64,000 bases of DNA from FEN-1191 sp964528845 (GTDB taxonomy: Bacteria; Pseudomonadota; Gammaproteobacteria; Steroidobacterales; Steroidobacteraceae). The translations under genes and the position numbers were made by a program. The notes under the pieces are model-generated. The model was not told the origin of the DNA and ran no database searches. It was given only the letters and a program-made list of their open reading frames with translations. Shown one piece after another: positions 56,723-64,000 of the stretch. The stretch's first letter is position 1. Every line of letters starts with the position of its first letter. The stretch is from assembly GCA_964528845.1 (NCBI GenBank), contig CAZGVE010000016.1, positions 9,468 through 73,467 of the forward strand. The letters are read 5' to 3'.

Positions 56723-59323
56723 TCACTGGTAGGGAAAGGTGCTGCTGCGGGTGAACGTCCAATTCCAGTCGTACGTGTCGTTCGTTCCCGGCGTCACACT
56801 GTGGTACGAGTCGCTCAACGCATTGGGTGTGCCGCCGCTGGAGCGATAGATGACTGGATAGTGCGTGCCATCCGAGGTTTCCAGCCAGTCGGCGTACAGT
56901 CCCGCAGTGACGGGCGGAAACGAGTAAGGCGGCAGCGTGCAGGTGTAGTTATCCGGGAACGTGACCGGTCCGCCAAAATAGGTATCGGTCTGCTGGCCTT
57001 GAGCGTCGTAGACCGGAATGGCCTTTAGACCCAACTGCAGCTTCGCACTCGCCGTCACGCCGGTGGCCGGAAAGCTCCCGCTCGAACTGCCGCTGCAGCC
57101 GAGTGAGGCGATGCTCCCGGTATGAGTCCAGGCCACGGAGCCCCCCGTCAGCGTGTACAGCTGGGTATTCACCGTATCGTCCCAGCTGTCGGTCTGCAGC
57201 GTCCACGTGACGCCGGTGGCCGTCGCCGTCTCGATGACGTCTTCAAAAGCCGAGTGCTGGAACCTGAAGTTCACGGTGCCGGTCCAGTTCGAGCAGCCCA
57301 GCGCTGACACCTGCAGCTTAGTGGCGATCGCGGCACCGGCACCGGTATCGCTGACCGAGGCATTACGGTCCTCGAAATTCGAATGACTGATCACGATGAC
57401 CAGCTCATCGACGTTTTCCTGCGGTTTGTCGCGGCACAGTGTCTTATGATCATAGCCAGTCCAGTCGACCGCCGGCTGCCAGCCGCCGCTGTGCAGCTTG
57501 ATGATGGCCTGCACCTTCACGAACCCCGAGGCATTGTTCTGGTAGTAAGGCTGTACCAGCCGCACGCGCCGGATCGTGGAGTCGTGCGTGAAATCGAAGT
57601 GCCAGTACTTCGCCGCGAGGTGATTGATCAGGTGCGGCAGCGGATACACCGCGGCGACGCTGCCCTTGAGGTCGACTGCGATCGGGGAGGCGCCAGAACT
57701 CTCGCGCACCATGTCCTTCAGGCAATCCCAGCGGGCGTAGTAGGCGTAGGGCGTGCCGCCGCAGCCCTGCTGCTGGCGGTTCCAGTTGTAGAGCGCAAAG
57801 TCGTGGAACTTGCTGTCGAGATCGCCGATCACGAAGTCGAGGGCGTGCAGAAGATCGAAGCTCGTATACGCGTTCCACACCAGTGGGACCTTGTTGGTAT
57901 TGGCATTGGGCTGTGAGCTGGCATCGCCACGCGTCATGTACAGGAACAGCAGGTACGAGCCGTACTCGTGCAGGTTACCGAGCGTCTCCAGTGGCAGTTC
58001 CGGCACTTTGAGAAAACTTCGGGCATAGTCCTGCTCGCCGCCCGAGTTCTTCGGCGGATACACGAAGTGCATCGCCCAGGTCGCGGACACCTCCTGCAGC
58101 CACGACCAGTCATTGGTCGCACAAGAATCAGATGTGGCAACGCCGTCGAGAATCGCGTGGGTAATCTCATGGGCGGCGGTGGCGAACGGGTTGGCCAGGC
58201 CGTGTGCGAGATACACGATCGGATTCGCCGTCGGCCCGCAAGCCTCGTTGAAGGTGACGCCGAGCGCATCGGCGCCGGCTGCCAGCGTCACGCTCGCCCC
58301 GGCCTGCAGGTACACGTGCAGCAGGCCGTCGGCTCCGACCGGCGGATTGCCGAGCAGTGCCGTCAGAGTGGGCCAGATCTTGGTGTCGATCTCGAAGGCG
58401 AGGCCCTGCGCTTCGCCGAGCAGATCCGCATCGCTCGCGCCGCCGGACGGGTACGCCGCCGCGGTCCAGAAGTGCACACAAACCTTGCCATTCGAGGTCA
58501 GGATCGCGCCTTCGAGACCGAAAGAGGATGGCGCGCAGGTGGTGCCCGCGGCCGCGCTCGCACTGGCGGCACTCGCGGTGGCACCGGCAAAGCCAGTGGC
58601 GGCCATCACGGCCCGATTGCCTGCAGCATGCACCGCGGCCGGAGCGGCCTGCCCCGCTCCGGACTGCTGCGACAGGTGCAGCTGGTACCAGCTCGCCGGA
58701 TCGGTCGGCGGCAGCAGGAACGGACGCAGCAAAGTCTGGGTCGGCGCAGACAGCGTCGCGAAGCCCGCCAGGGCCTGCTGGATCCCGGTCGATTCGCGCC
58801 GCCCATCATCGCGTCCCAGATACTGCGCCGGCAGGCGCGGATCCCCGAATTCGTAGTAGACCTTGTACGTCAGACCAGTCTCGGCATCGAGCGTGCCGTT
58901 GGTGACCGCCGCATCGATCAGCGCGTAGGTGGATGGCGCCAGCGGCGTCGCCGTGACGGTCCACAGCAATGCATTGACGTCAAACGGCAAGGTGCGGTCC
59001 ACGCGTACCACGAAGCTGCCGACACTCTGTCGTGTGGCGCCCTCCGGGACGTCGCCGAAATCCAGCGATCCCTGCACCACGGTGATGTTGCTGGCCGTGC
59101 TGGCAAGCGCCGCGCTCAGCGCCACGTCTCCGGTACCCCAGTTGCTCGCATCGGCCGTGTAGATGTATTCGTATACGGTGCGGCTGATGCGCGTGCTGGA
59201 AATGAGCGTGTAGTCATCGATGGCGATGCCGGTGGGCCCGGAGACGGTCGCCCGCGCCGGCGCCGAGGACAGTACGAAGAGCAGGGCAGTCAACGCCAGG
59301 CGGAGGCAGGCCATTGCACGCAT
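56723..59323 (-). CDS. Secreted HExxH metalloprotease-like protein
   Basis: 866 residues from ATG 59323. Signal peptide to PARA-TV (about residue 25). The N-terminal about 110 residues form a beta-rich domain. The catalytic part contains HEITHAILDG (residues 385-389 are HEITH) and a downstream Glu in WLQEVSATWAMHF (E411), the gluzincin order HExxH...E, 22 residues apart. ASDADLLGEAQGLAFEIDTKIWPTLTALLG precedes it, and long strand-rich C-terminal regions with several Cys pairs follow. I do not recognise a named family. It begins 5 bases after the PEP-CTERM gene, so the two are probably co-expressed. Protease activity is predicted from the motif only. Confidence 0.78.
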   Translation of the reverse strand: MRAMACLRLALTALLFVLSSAPARATVSGPTGIAIDDYTLISSTRISRTVYEYIYTADASNWGTGDVALSAALASTASNITVVQGSLDFGDVPEGATRQSVGSFVVRVDRTLPFDVNALLWTVTATPLAPSTYALIDAAVTNGTLDAETGLTYKVYYEFGDPRLPAQYLGRDDGRRESTGIQQALAGFATLSAPTQTLLRPFLLPPTDPASWYQLHLSQQSGAGQAAPAAVHAAGNRAVMAATGFAGATASAASASAAAGTTCAPSSFGLEGAILTSNGKVCVHFWTAAAYPSGGASDADLLGEAQGLAFEIDTKIWPTLTALLGNPPVGADGLLHVYLQAGASVTLAAGADALGVTFNEACGPTANPIVYLAHGLANPFATAAHEITHAILDGVATSDSCATNDWSWLQEVSATWAMHFVYPPKNSGGEQDYARSFLKVPELPLETLGNLHEYGSYLLFLYMTRGDASSQPNANTNKVPLVWNAYTSFDLLHALDFVIGDLDSKFHDFALYNWNRQQQGCGGTPYAYYARWDCLKDMVRESSGASPIAVDLKGSVAAVYPLPHLINHLAAKYWHFDFTHDSTIRRVRLVQPYYQNNASGFVKVQAIIKLHSGGWQPAVDWTGYDHKTLCRDKPQENVDELVIVISHSNFEDRNASVSDTGAGAAIATKLQVSALGCSNWTGTVNFRFQHSAFEDVIETATATGVTWTLQTDSWDDTVNTQLYTLTGGSVAWTHTGSIASLGCSGSSSGSFPATGVTASAKLQLGLKAIPVYDAQGQQTDTYFGGPVTFPDNYTCTLPPYSFPPVTAGLYADWLETSDGTHYPVIYRSSGGTPNALSDSYHSVTPGTNDTYDWNWTFTRSSTFPYQ

Positions 59324-59328
59324 GATCT

Positions 59329-59925
59329 TCAGCGCCTCCTGATGGCCGGCCGGCGGCGCGCGAGGCCCGCGAGACCGGTCAAACCGCAGGCCAGGATCCA
59401 CACCGTCGAGGGCAGCGGTACCGGAGCGACCGTCGTGCCGGTCGTGCCCTGTGCGATGAGTGCATTGCTGGCGGGGTCCCAGATATCGAAGGGTTGGCTG
59501 CCCGGCAGGCCGCCGCCGAGCCAGGTGAAATCGACCGCAAAGCCGCTGACCGTGGAGCCGGGCGCGATGCCCGCACCGTTGGCCAGCGCGTCGTACGTCG
59601 CCGGAACGCCCGGGGCGGAACTCAGCAGTAGCTCACTCCAGCCGGCCGTGATTGGTGCGGCGCTGGTGATGGTCAATGAGCTTTCGTCGTACAGCAGCGG
59701 ATCGAACTGCAGATCGAATTCCGTGATCGGCGCCGCCCCTGGCAGCGTGCCGTCGTTGGTCACGCTGTAGAGATACCGATAACTGCTCCCGCCGAGTGCG
59801 ACCAGCTGGTAATCGATGACCGCGGCGCGCGCCGGGAGGACCGCTGCGCACACGGCCAGCGCGAGCAGCCTGACTGCAACGGGTGATGCGGGCCGGCGCG
59901 GTGCAGCGTGCGCTCTTCTATACAT
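59329..59925 (-). CDS. PEP-CTERM sorting domain protein
   Basis: 198 residues from ATG 59925. N-terminal signal peptide (VRLLALAVCAAVLPARA). The C-terminus carries the PEP-CTERM tripartite signal in a VPLPS form: VPLPSTVWILACGLTGLAGL followed by ARRRPAIRRR. This marks proteins processed by an exosortase and linked to extracellular polymer or biofilm production. The mature domain (AVIDYQLVALGGSSYRYLYSVTN...) is beta-rich. No exosortase gene is in the window. It is 5 bases upstream of the metalloprotease gene in the same orientation. Confidence 0.88.
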   Translation of the reverse strand: MYRRAHAAPRRPASPVAVRLLALAVCAAVLPARAAVIDYQLVALGGSSYRYLYSVTNDGTLPGAAPITEFDLQFDPLLYDESSLTITSAAPITAGWSELLLSSAPGVPATYDALANGAGIAPGSTVSGFAVDFTWLGGGLPGSQPFDIWDPASNALIAQGTTGTTVAPVPLPSTVWILACGLTGLAGLARRRPAIRRR

Positions 59926-60038
59926 GGTCGAAATGGCTCCCCTGTCCTGTTCGACGAGCTGGCCGGAGACAGGCGCACGGCGGGCGCGCGGCTCCTCATT
60001 CACCAACGCGCGAGGCGGGCGCGAAAAGGCTCAGCCGC

Positions 60039-61376
60039 TCACATCTTCATCGCGGGGGGAGGCACCGTCGGTGGTGGCGGGGGTGCCGGCGCCGAAGGCG
60101 GCGCGGGTGGCGCAGGCGTCGTGGGCGCGGCGGCCGGGACCTCGGTGGGGGCAGGCGCCGCGACCGGCGTGGGCGCAGGTGCCGGGATCTCGACCGGAGC
60201 GGCGACGGGGGCCTTTGGCTGCTCCGGGCTTTGGGATGGCTGCGCCGGGCCCTTCGAACTGTCGCTGCTCTGACTCAGGTCGGCCTGGCGCTGACGGTAC
60301 TTTTCCGCAAGCTCCGGGGACAGGAATGCAGAGTGTTCCGGACCCTTCTTGGCGAACTTGGACTGATCGATACCGGGCTCGGGAGCCGCGGGCTTGGACG
60401 GCTCGGCGCCGTTGGACTGCGGCCCGGCGAATTTCGACCTTTCGATATCCGTGCCGGTACGCTTATTCAGGTTCGGATCCTGCCAGACCTTATTCTCATT
60501 CTCCGCGGTGGCCTTGGCATTCTCTGGTGCGGCGGGCGCGGAAGCTTCCTTGCCCGGACCTTCGGGAGCACCTCGCTTTGCCTCCCCGACGTCCGACGGC
60601 ACGCGCTTGTTCAGATCCGGGTCCTGCCACGCCTTGTTTTCGGGGCTCTCGCGTGAAACCCGGTCGTGCTGCTGCGCCGCGTCGTTGATCTTTTCCGGCG
60701 ACGAGATCGTCGTGGCGTCCTTGATATCGGACTTGACTTCATTGAGCTTCGCCTTGGCCAGCTCGGCGCCGCCCGCCTCGGCCCATTCCACCGCCTTCTC
60801 CGCGGTCGTCTTGGCCATTTCTGCCGTATCGCCATCACCCGTGGCAGCCATCACACCGTGCTTCACGGCCTGGTAGCCTGCCTGCTTCATCGCTTCCTTG
60901 CCGACCTCCGGTGCCATCTCCTTTACATGGTCCGCCACGGCCTCCGCGCCTTGCTTCACGGCCTCCACGCCCTGCTTCGCGGCATCGGCGGCTTTTGCGG
61001 CGAGCTCCTGTCCCTGCTGGGCGGCCGAGGCCAGGCCCTGCTGCAGCTCTGCTTTGGCGGCCTGCACTGCGTCCGTGGCCTGAGCCATTCCGCGGTCGAA
61101 GGCACCCTTCGCATCGAGGGCTTTCTGCTGCAGGTCCTGCAGGCCCTCCTTGACCGTGTTCTGCAGCTCGCCCATCCCCTGCTGCAGGCTTTGCATCGTG
61201 CCGTCGAATTTTGCCTTGGTATCCTCGACCAGCTTCTGGCCCTGCTCGACCATGCTGCTGAACTTGTTCTCGGCGGCAGCGGCCAAGGTATCCGCCTTCT
61301 CCTTGGCCGCGGCCAGCATCGCGCTGAGCCTGGCCTGGTAGTTCGGATCCTCCGGCGACTGGCCGTTCCCGCTCAC
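60039..61376 (-). CDS. Coiled-coil protein with WQDPxLNKR repeats and Pro/Ala tail, coupled to a VirD4-like ATPase
   Basis: 445 residues, no signal peptide, no membrane helix. Residues about 15-240 are Ala/Lys/Glu/Gln-rich amphipathic helix (for example AKEKADTLAAAAENKFSSMV, QQKALDAKGAFDRGMAQ), as in apolipoprotein- or LEA-like proteins. Two 12-residue near-identical repeats follow: NKAWQDPDLNKR (247-258) and NKVWQDPNLNKR (295-306), with SKFAGPQ and SKFAKKG segments after them. The last about 85 residues are Pro/Ala-rich, ending in PPPPPTVPPPAMKM. Start ATG overlaps the stop of the VirD4-like gene by 4 bases. Adaptor, chaperone or secreted substrate of the ATPase are all possible. I do not recognise a family. 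Confidence 0.8.
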   Translation of the reverse strand: MSGNGQSPEDPNYQARLSAMLAAAKEKADTLAAAAENKFSSMVEQGQKLVEDTKAKFDGTMQSLQQGMGELQNTVKEGLQDLQQKALDAKGAFDRGMAQATDAVQAAKAELQQGLASAAQQGQELAAKAADAAKQGVEAVKQGAEAVADHVKEMAPEVGKEAMKQAGYQAVKHGVMAATGDGDTAEMAKTTAEKAVEWAEAGGAELAKAKLNEVKSDIKDATTISSPEKINDAAQQHDRVSRESPENKAWQDPDLNKRVPSDVGEAKRGAPEGPGKEASAPAAPENAKATAENENKVWQDPNLNKRTGTDIERSKFAGPQSNGAEPSKPAAPEPGIDQSKFAKKGPEHSAFLSPELAEKYRQRQADLSQSSDSSKGPAQPSQSPEQPKAPVAAPVEIPAPAPTPVAAPAPTEVPAAAPTTPAPPAPPSAPAPPPPPTVPPPAMKM

Positions 61377-63730
61377 ACCGGCCTGCCCACGGGCGCATTC
61401 GCGCCGGTGTGCGCGTCATCCAGTGATCCGATGCGCGCCTTCAGCTCCGCGTTCTCGTAGTACGGCTGCTTGCGCACCTTGGCCGGCTTGCTGCTCTGGC
61501 CGACCACGATCTGCAGGTTCTTGAAGTTCGGTCCGGCCAGTTCCTGCGGGCTCACCGTGGAATCGTTGTCCGCGCCCTGAGCGATGCCGGCCTTGCCGAT
61601 CTCCTCGGCAATCTTGCCCGCGCTCGCGACCGTCGGGTTCATGAAGGTGCGCACCAGACAGTTCTCCATCAGTCCGTCGGCATTCTCGTACGCCGCCTCG
61701 ATCTGCCCGAAATTCTGCGCGAACAGCCACAGACGGATGCCGAAGCCGCGTCCGACCTCCAGCGCCTTCTCGATCGGCCGCATGCCGCCGAGGCGCGGGA
61801 ATTCATCGAGACAGAACAGGATCGGCTCGGCGCCCTGTGGCGGAACCTTCTGGGACAGCAGCGCATTCAGGTGCTGCGCGATGAACACGCGCAGCAGCGA
61901 GGCGTAGGTGTCGATGTCCTCGGAGTTGATGCAGATGTAGATCGTCGGATGCGCGCCGCGTCGCAGATCCAGAGGATGCCAGTCCGACTTGCGCGTGATC
62001 ATGCCGATGCGCTCACCCTTCCAGGAATTCAGGCTCGAGCGTGCGACGGTCAGGATGCTCGCGAGCGTCTCGGGATTCTCCTTCGCCAGCGAAACTCCCA
62101 TGTCCCGCATCGCCCCGATCTCCGGGTTCAGGCGCAGCCGTTCGACGAACTCGTCCCAGCCATTGCGATTCAGGATGCTCAGGACCTTGCTCATCGGCCG
62201 GTCTTCGGGGCGCTCCCAGAACGCGAGGTCGGCGATGATCGCGGTCAGCAGGTCGCGCGCCAGGTCCTCCCACATCTTGTTCTTGTCCCCGCCCTGCCCT
62301 GGAATGAGCATCATGTTCGCCGCGTTCATCGCATCTTCCCACACGTAGAGCGACTCGCGCCGCACGAAGGCGAGCGGGTTGTAGCACTGGCTGTGTTGCG
62401 GATCGAGCGGGCTGAAGCGGATGATCGGGCCGATCGTGCTGCGCCACTTGCTGGTCAGATCATAGATCTCGCCTTTCACGTCCAGTACCACCGCCGCGCC
62501 CGGCCAGCGCAGCAGGTTCGGCACCACGTTGCAGGTGGTCTTGCCGGATCCAGGAGGCGCGATCGTCAGGATCGAGCCATTGCCCGAATAGCTCAGCATC
62601 TTGGAAGTGCCATCGAGGGTGCCGAACTGCAGCTGGAACGGGCTTGCCGGATCGGGCAGGGCGAAGGCCGAGCGCTGCACGTCGCCGATGCCGAGCCAGC
62701 GCGTGCCTTCGAGGAACCGCCGCAGCATATCCGCGAACATCTCGTCCTTCGGAAACTTGTGCGCCAGCGCCTGCACCTTCGCGAGCGCGTGGTTGTACAG
62801 GCCCTGCTGGCAATTGGCATTGGCAAACATCGCGACGTTGTTGCGCGCAGCCGATATGGCATGGCGCGGATCCTGGCGGTGCAGGAACGAGAACATGCCG
62901 AGAAACTGGGTCTCCGCCGGGTCGGTCTCGCCATCGCCATAGATCGCGGTGATGCGATAGGCATGAAAGTCTTCATCGCTGAGCAGTCCGCGGTTGTAGG
63001 CCACATAGGCGAAGCGCAGCGCCTCGAGATCCCGGCGCTTGAAGGTCTTGATGTTTCGCTGCAGTACGAAGCGCACCTTCGGCTTGCTGGCGCGGTTCAC
63101 GCCCTCGAACTGGAACGTATGGTTGTTGGAATCGAAGGCCTCGAGGATCGCCTTCTCGCGGGCGTAGGGATTGCCCTCGCCGAAAGGCGCCAGCGCAGCC
63201 TGGTTGTTCTCACGGATGATGCGACGGCGCCGGCGGCGGGCCAGGAATCCCATGTTGCGGATTCTCTTGTAGACCCACCAGCCGATCAGCAGCGTGAAGA
63301 ACAGCGACCAGCCGCTCGCAAACAGGCCCGACACACGGCTGAACAACGATCCGATGAACGACGGTCCCGAAGGGGAGTCCTGCCCTCCACCGGCGCCCAG
63401 GTTATTGAGATCCGGTGCCGCCGCCCCCATCTGGCAGCTCTGCAACATCGTGACGAGATTGCGCCGCAGCGGAAAGGCCGTTGGCACCTGGCCCGTGGGC
63501 AGCTTGGCCCGATCCGGGAACTGCACGATGCAGTCGTTGAAGTCGGAGTTGCTCTGGTTCACGCAGCTGCGGATGACGATGCGCTGCCCGTTGCAGGTGT
63601 AATAGGTATTGAACTTGAGTGGGACCTCTGCGCCCCAGCTCGCCGCGGCGGCCCACAGCAGCGCGAGCGCTGCGGTAGTCGGGAGCGCGCTTCGAGCACC
63701 CGCGCATAACCGATTCTTCGCCGGATTCAT
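61373..63730 (-). CDS. VirD4/TraG-like coupling ATPase with exported Cys-containing N-terminus
   Basis: 785 residues from ATG 63730 (a GTG one codon earlier is possible). Residues 1-34 look like a Sec signal peptide ending SWGA-EV. Residues 35-135 would be periplasmic and hold four Cys (46, 56, 67, 99). One membrane helix at about 137-156 is followed by a basic stretch (ARRRRRRII) and a helical region to 370. The TraG/VirD4 ATPase core follows: Walker A ILTIAPPGSGKTTC (391-399), VVLDVKGEIYDLT (413-426), and Walker B ILFCLDEFPRLGG (637-649, with D642-E643), then LWLFAQNFGQIEAAY. Typical coupling proteins start with two TM helices and no leader. It is coupled by ATGA to the coiled-coil gene. 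Confidence 0.88.
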   Translation of the reverse strand: MNPAKNRLCAGARSALPTTAALALLWAAAASWGAEVPLKFNTYYTCNGQRIVIRSCVNQSNSDFNDCIVQFPDRAKLPTGQVPTAFPLRRNLVTMLQSCQMGAAAPDLNNLGAGGGQDSPSGPSFIGSLFSRVSGLFASGWSLFFTLLIGWWVYKRIRNMGFLARRRRRRIIRENNQAALAPFGEGNPYAREKAILEAFDSNNHTFQFEGVNRASKPKVRFVLQRNIKTFKRRDLEALRFAYVAYNRGLLSDEDFHAYRITAIYGDGETDPAETQFLGMFSFLHRQDPRHAISAARNNVAMFANANCQQGLYNHALAKVQALAHKFPKDEMFADMLRRFLEGTRWLGIGDVQRSAFALPDPASPFQLQFGTLDGTSKMLSYSGNGSILTIAPPGSGKTTCNVVPNLLRWPGAAVVLDVKGEIYDLTSKWRSTIGPIIRFSPLDPQHSQCYNPLAFVRRESLYVWEDAMNAANMMLIPGQGGDKNKMWEDLARDLLTAIIADLAFWERPEDRPMSKVLSILNRNGWDEFVERLRLNPEIGAMRDMGVSLAKENPETLASILTVARSSLNSWKGERIGMITRKSDWHPLDLRRGAHPTIYICINSEDIDTYASLLRVFIAQHLNALLSQKVPPQGAEPILFCLDEFPRLGGMRPIEKALEVGRGFGIRLWLFAQNFGQIEAAYENADGLMENCLVRTFMNPTVASAGKIAEEIGKAGIAQGADNDSTVSPQELAGPNFKNLQIVVGQSSKPAKVRKQPYYENAELKARIGSLDDAHTGANAPVGRPV

Positions 63731-63945
63731 CACGGGTTATTCTTGTTGCCGCCCTGGGTGCTTCAGCCTACACGGGCGCTGCATCGAGCCTCAAGCGATA
63801 TTTGTGCGGAGCACACTGCAGGTCGTCCGCGGTCAGATAGAGTCGTAGACTCAAACTGACAGCATCATTAGCATCATTCGATCAATAAGTTAGTTGCAAC
63901 ATCTCCGGTAATGCCTGCACTGAGCGCCAGAGCCTTGAGGACCGG

Positions 63946-64000
63946 CTACTTCGGCAGCGGCATCGAGTGCGCGCGGTCTGCGCTGCGCTCGCCGTACCAG
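63946..64000 (-). CDS. Possible C-terminal end of a further gene on the minus strand (partial)
   Basis: On the complement, from the right edge, the frame reads WYGERSADRAHSMPLPK and then stops at 63948-63946. The composition is protein-like, and the gene would lie upstream of the VirD4-like gene with about 215 bases between. Only 17 codons are visible and the opposite strand is also open from an ATG at 63911, so this is a weak call. Confidence 0.25.
   Translation of the reverse strand, partial: WYGERSADRAHSMPLPK

Noticed and set aside
60039..61376. Idea that the coiled-coil protein is an XVIPCD-type toxin of a Xanthomonas-like T4SS.
   Set aside because: No recognisable toxin domain, no XVIPCD-like C-terminal domain; the tail is Pro/Ala-rich low complexity.
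61871..63709. 612-codon open frame on the plus strand.
   Set aside because: Antisense to the VirD4-like ATPase; no motifs.
63911..64000. Plus-strand open frame beginning with ATG at 63911 and running off the right edge.
   Set aside because: Only 30 codons are visible, with no ribosome site or motif; the minus-strand reading is equally open, so neither can be called with confidence.
1..64000. CRISPR arrays, insertion sequences, integrases, prophage genes.
   Set aside because: No regularly spaced direct repeats, transposase or integrase motifs, or phage structural genes were seen.

Overview
The window is high-GC chromosomal DNA from a Gammaproteobacterium. The main evidence is an almost complete E. 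coli-like core cluster (queG | nnrD-tsaE-amiC-mutL-miaA-hfq-hflX-hflK-hflC-yjeT-purA) next to a pcnB-folK-dNK-panB-panC cluster. The accessory content (PEP-CTERM protein, tannase-type esterase, DUF6152, GH35 with DUF5597, GH29, many cupins) fits environmental lineages such as Steroidobacterales/Nevskiales or Xanthomonadales relatives. That placement is inference. A run of exactly 100 N inside mutL shows this is a draft or metagenomic assembly.

Layout. 1-2213 holds the N-terminal 737 codons of a large secreted repeat protein that runs off the left edge. 2.4-10.7 kb carries small redox and binding proteins (MDR oxidoreductase, RidA, NAD(P)-binding protein, lipocalin, SOUL protein, cupin) and a divergent GH35/GH29 glycosidase pair. 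10.7-16.9 kb has a PEBP protein, a tight four-gene operon (amidohydrolase, RraA-type aldolase, DUF6282 hydrolase, ABC-type binding protein), a DUF2235 hydrolase and a lipoprotein. 17-21.9 kb holds small stress or envelope genes, a GPR1/FUN34/YaaH transporter, an exported methyltransferase-like protein and a cyclophilin. 21.9-30.7 kb looks like one catabolic or regulatory neighbourhood: a 2-oxoacid dehydrogenase operon (E1alpha-E1beta-E2, no E3) divergent from an M24 peptidase overlapping a CobW-type metallochaperone GTPase, then a GntR/FadR regulator divergent from a Gfo/Idh dehydrogenase plus an EboE-like protein. 31-33.8 kb has an SPFH protein and a tannase-family esterase. 33.8-51.1 kb is the core housekeeping block, followed by tRNA-Glu(CTC). 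51.3-56.7 kb has a PD40 lipoprotein, an alpha/beta hydrolase, an ECF sigma factor with a cupin anti-sigma-like partner, a SnoaL protein and an acyl-CoA ligase. 56.7-59.9 kb encodes a secreted HExxH metalloprotease directly downstream of a PEP-CTERM protein. 60.0-63.7 kb encodes a translationally coupled pair: a VirD4/TraG-type coupling ATPase with an unusual exported Cys-containing N-terminus, and a coiled-coil, repeat-bearing, Pro/Ala-tailed protein.

Best candidates for something undescribed are the VirD4-like/coiled-coil pair at the right end and the overlapping M24 peptidase-CobW GTPase pair, where the peptidase has a Cys in place of a normally invariant metal-binding Asp. No CRISPR array, insertion sequence, rRNA or integrase was seen. 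No stretch over about 300 bases is without a gene, and spacers of 100-250 bases not listed separately showed me no further gene.
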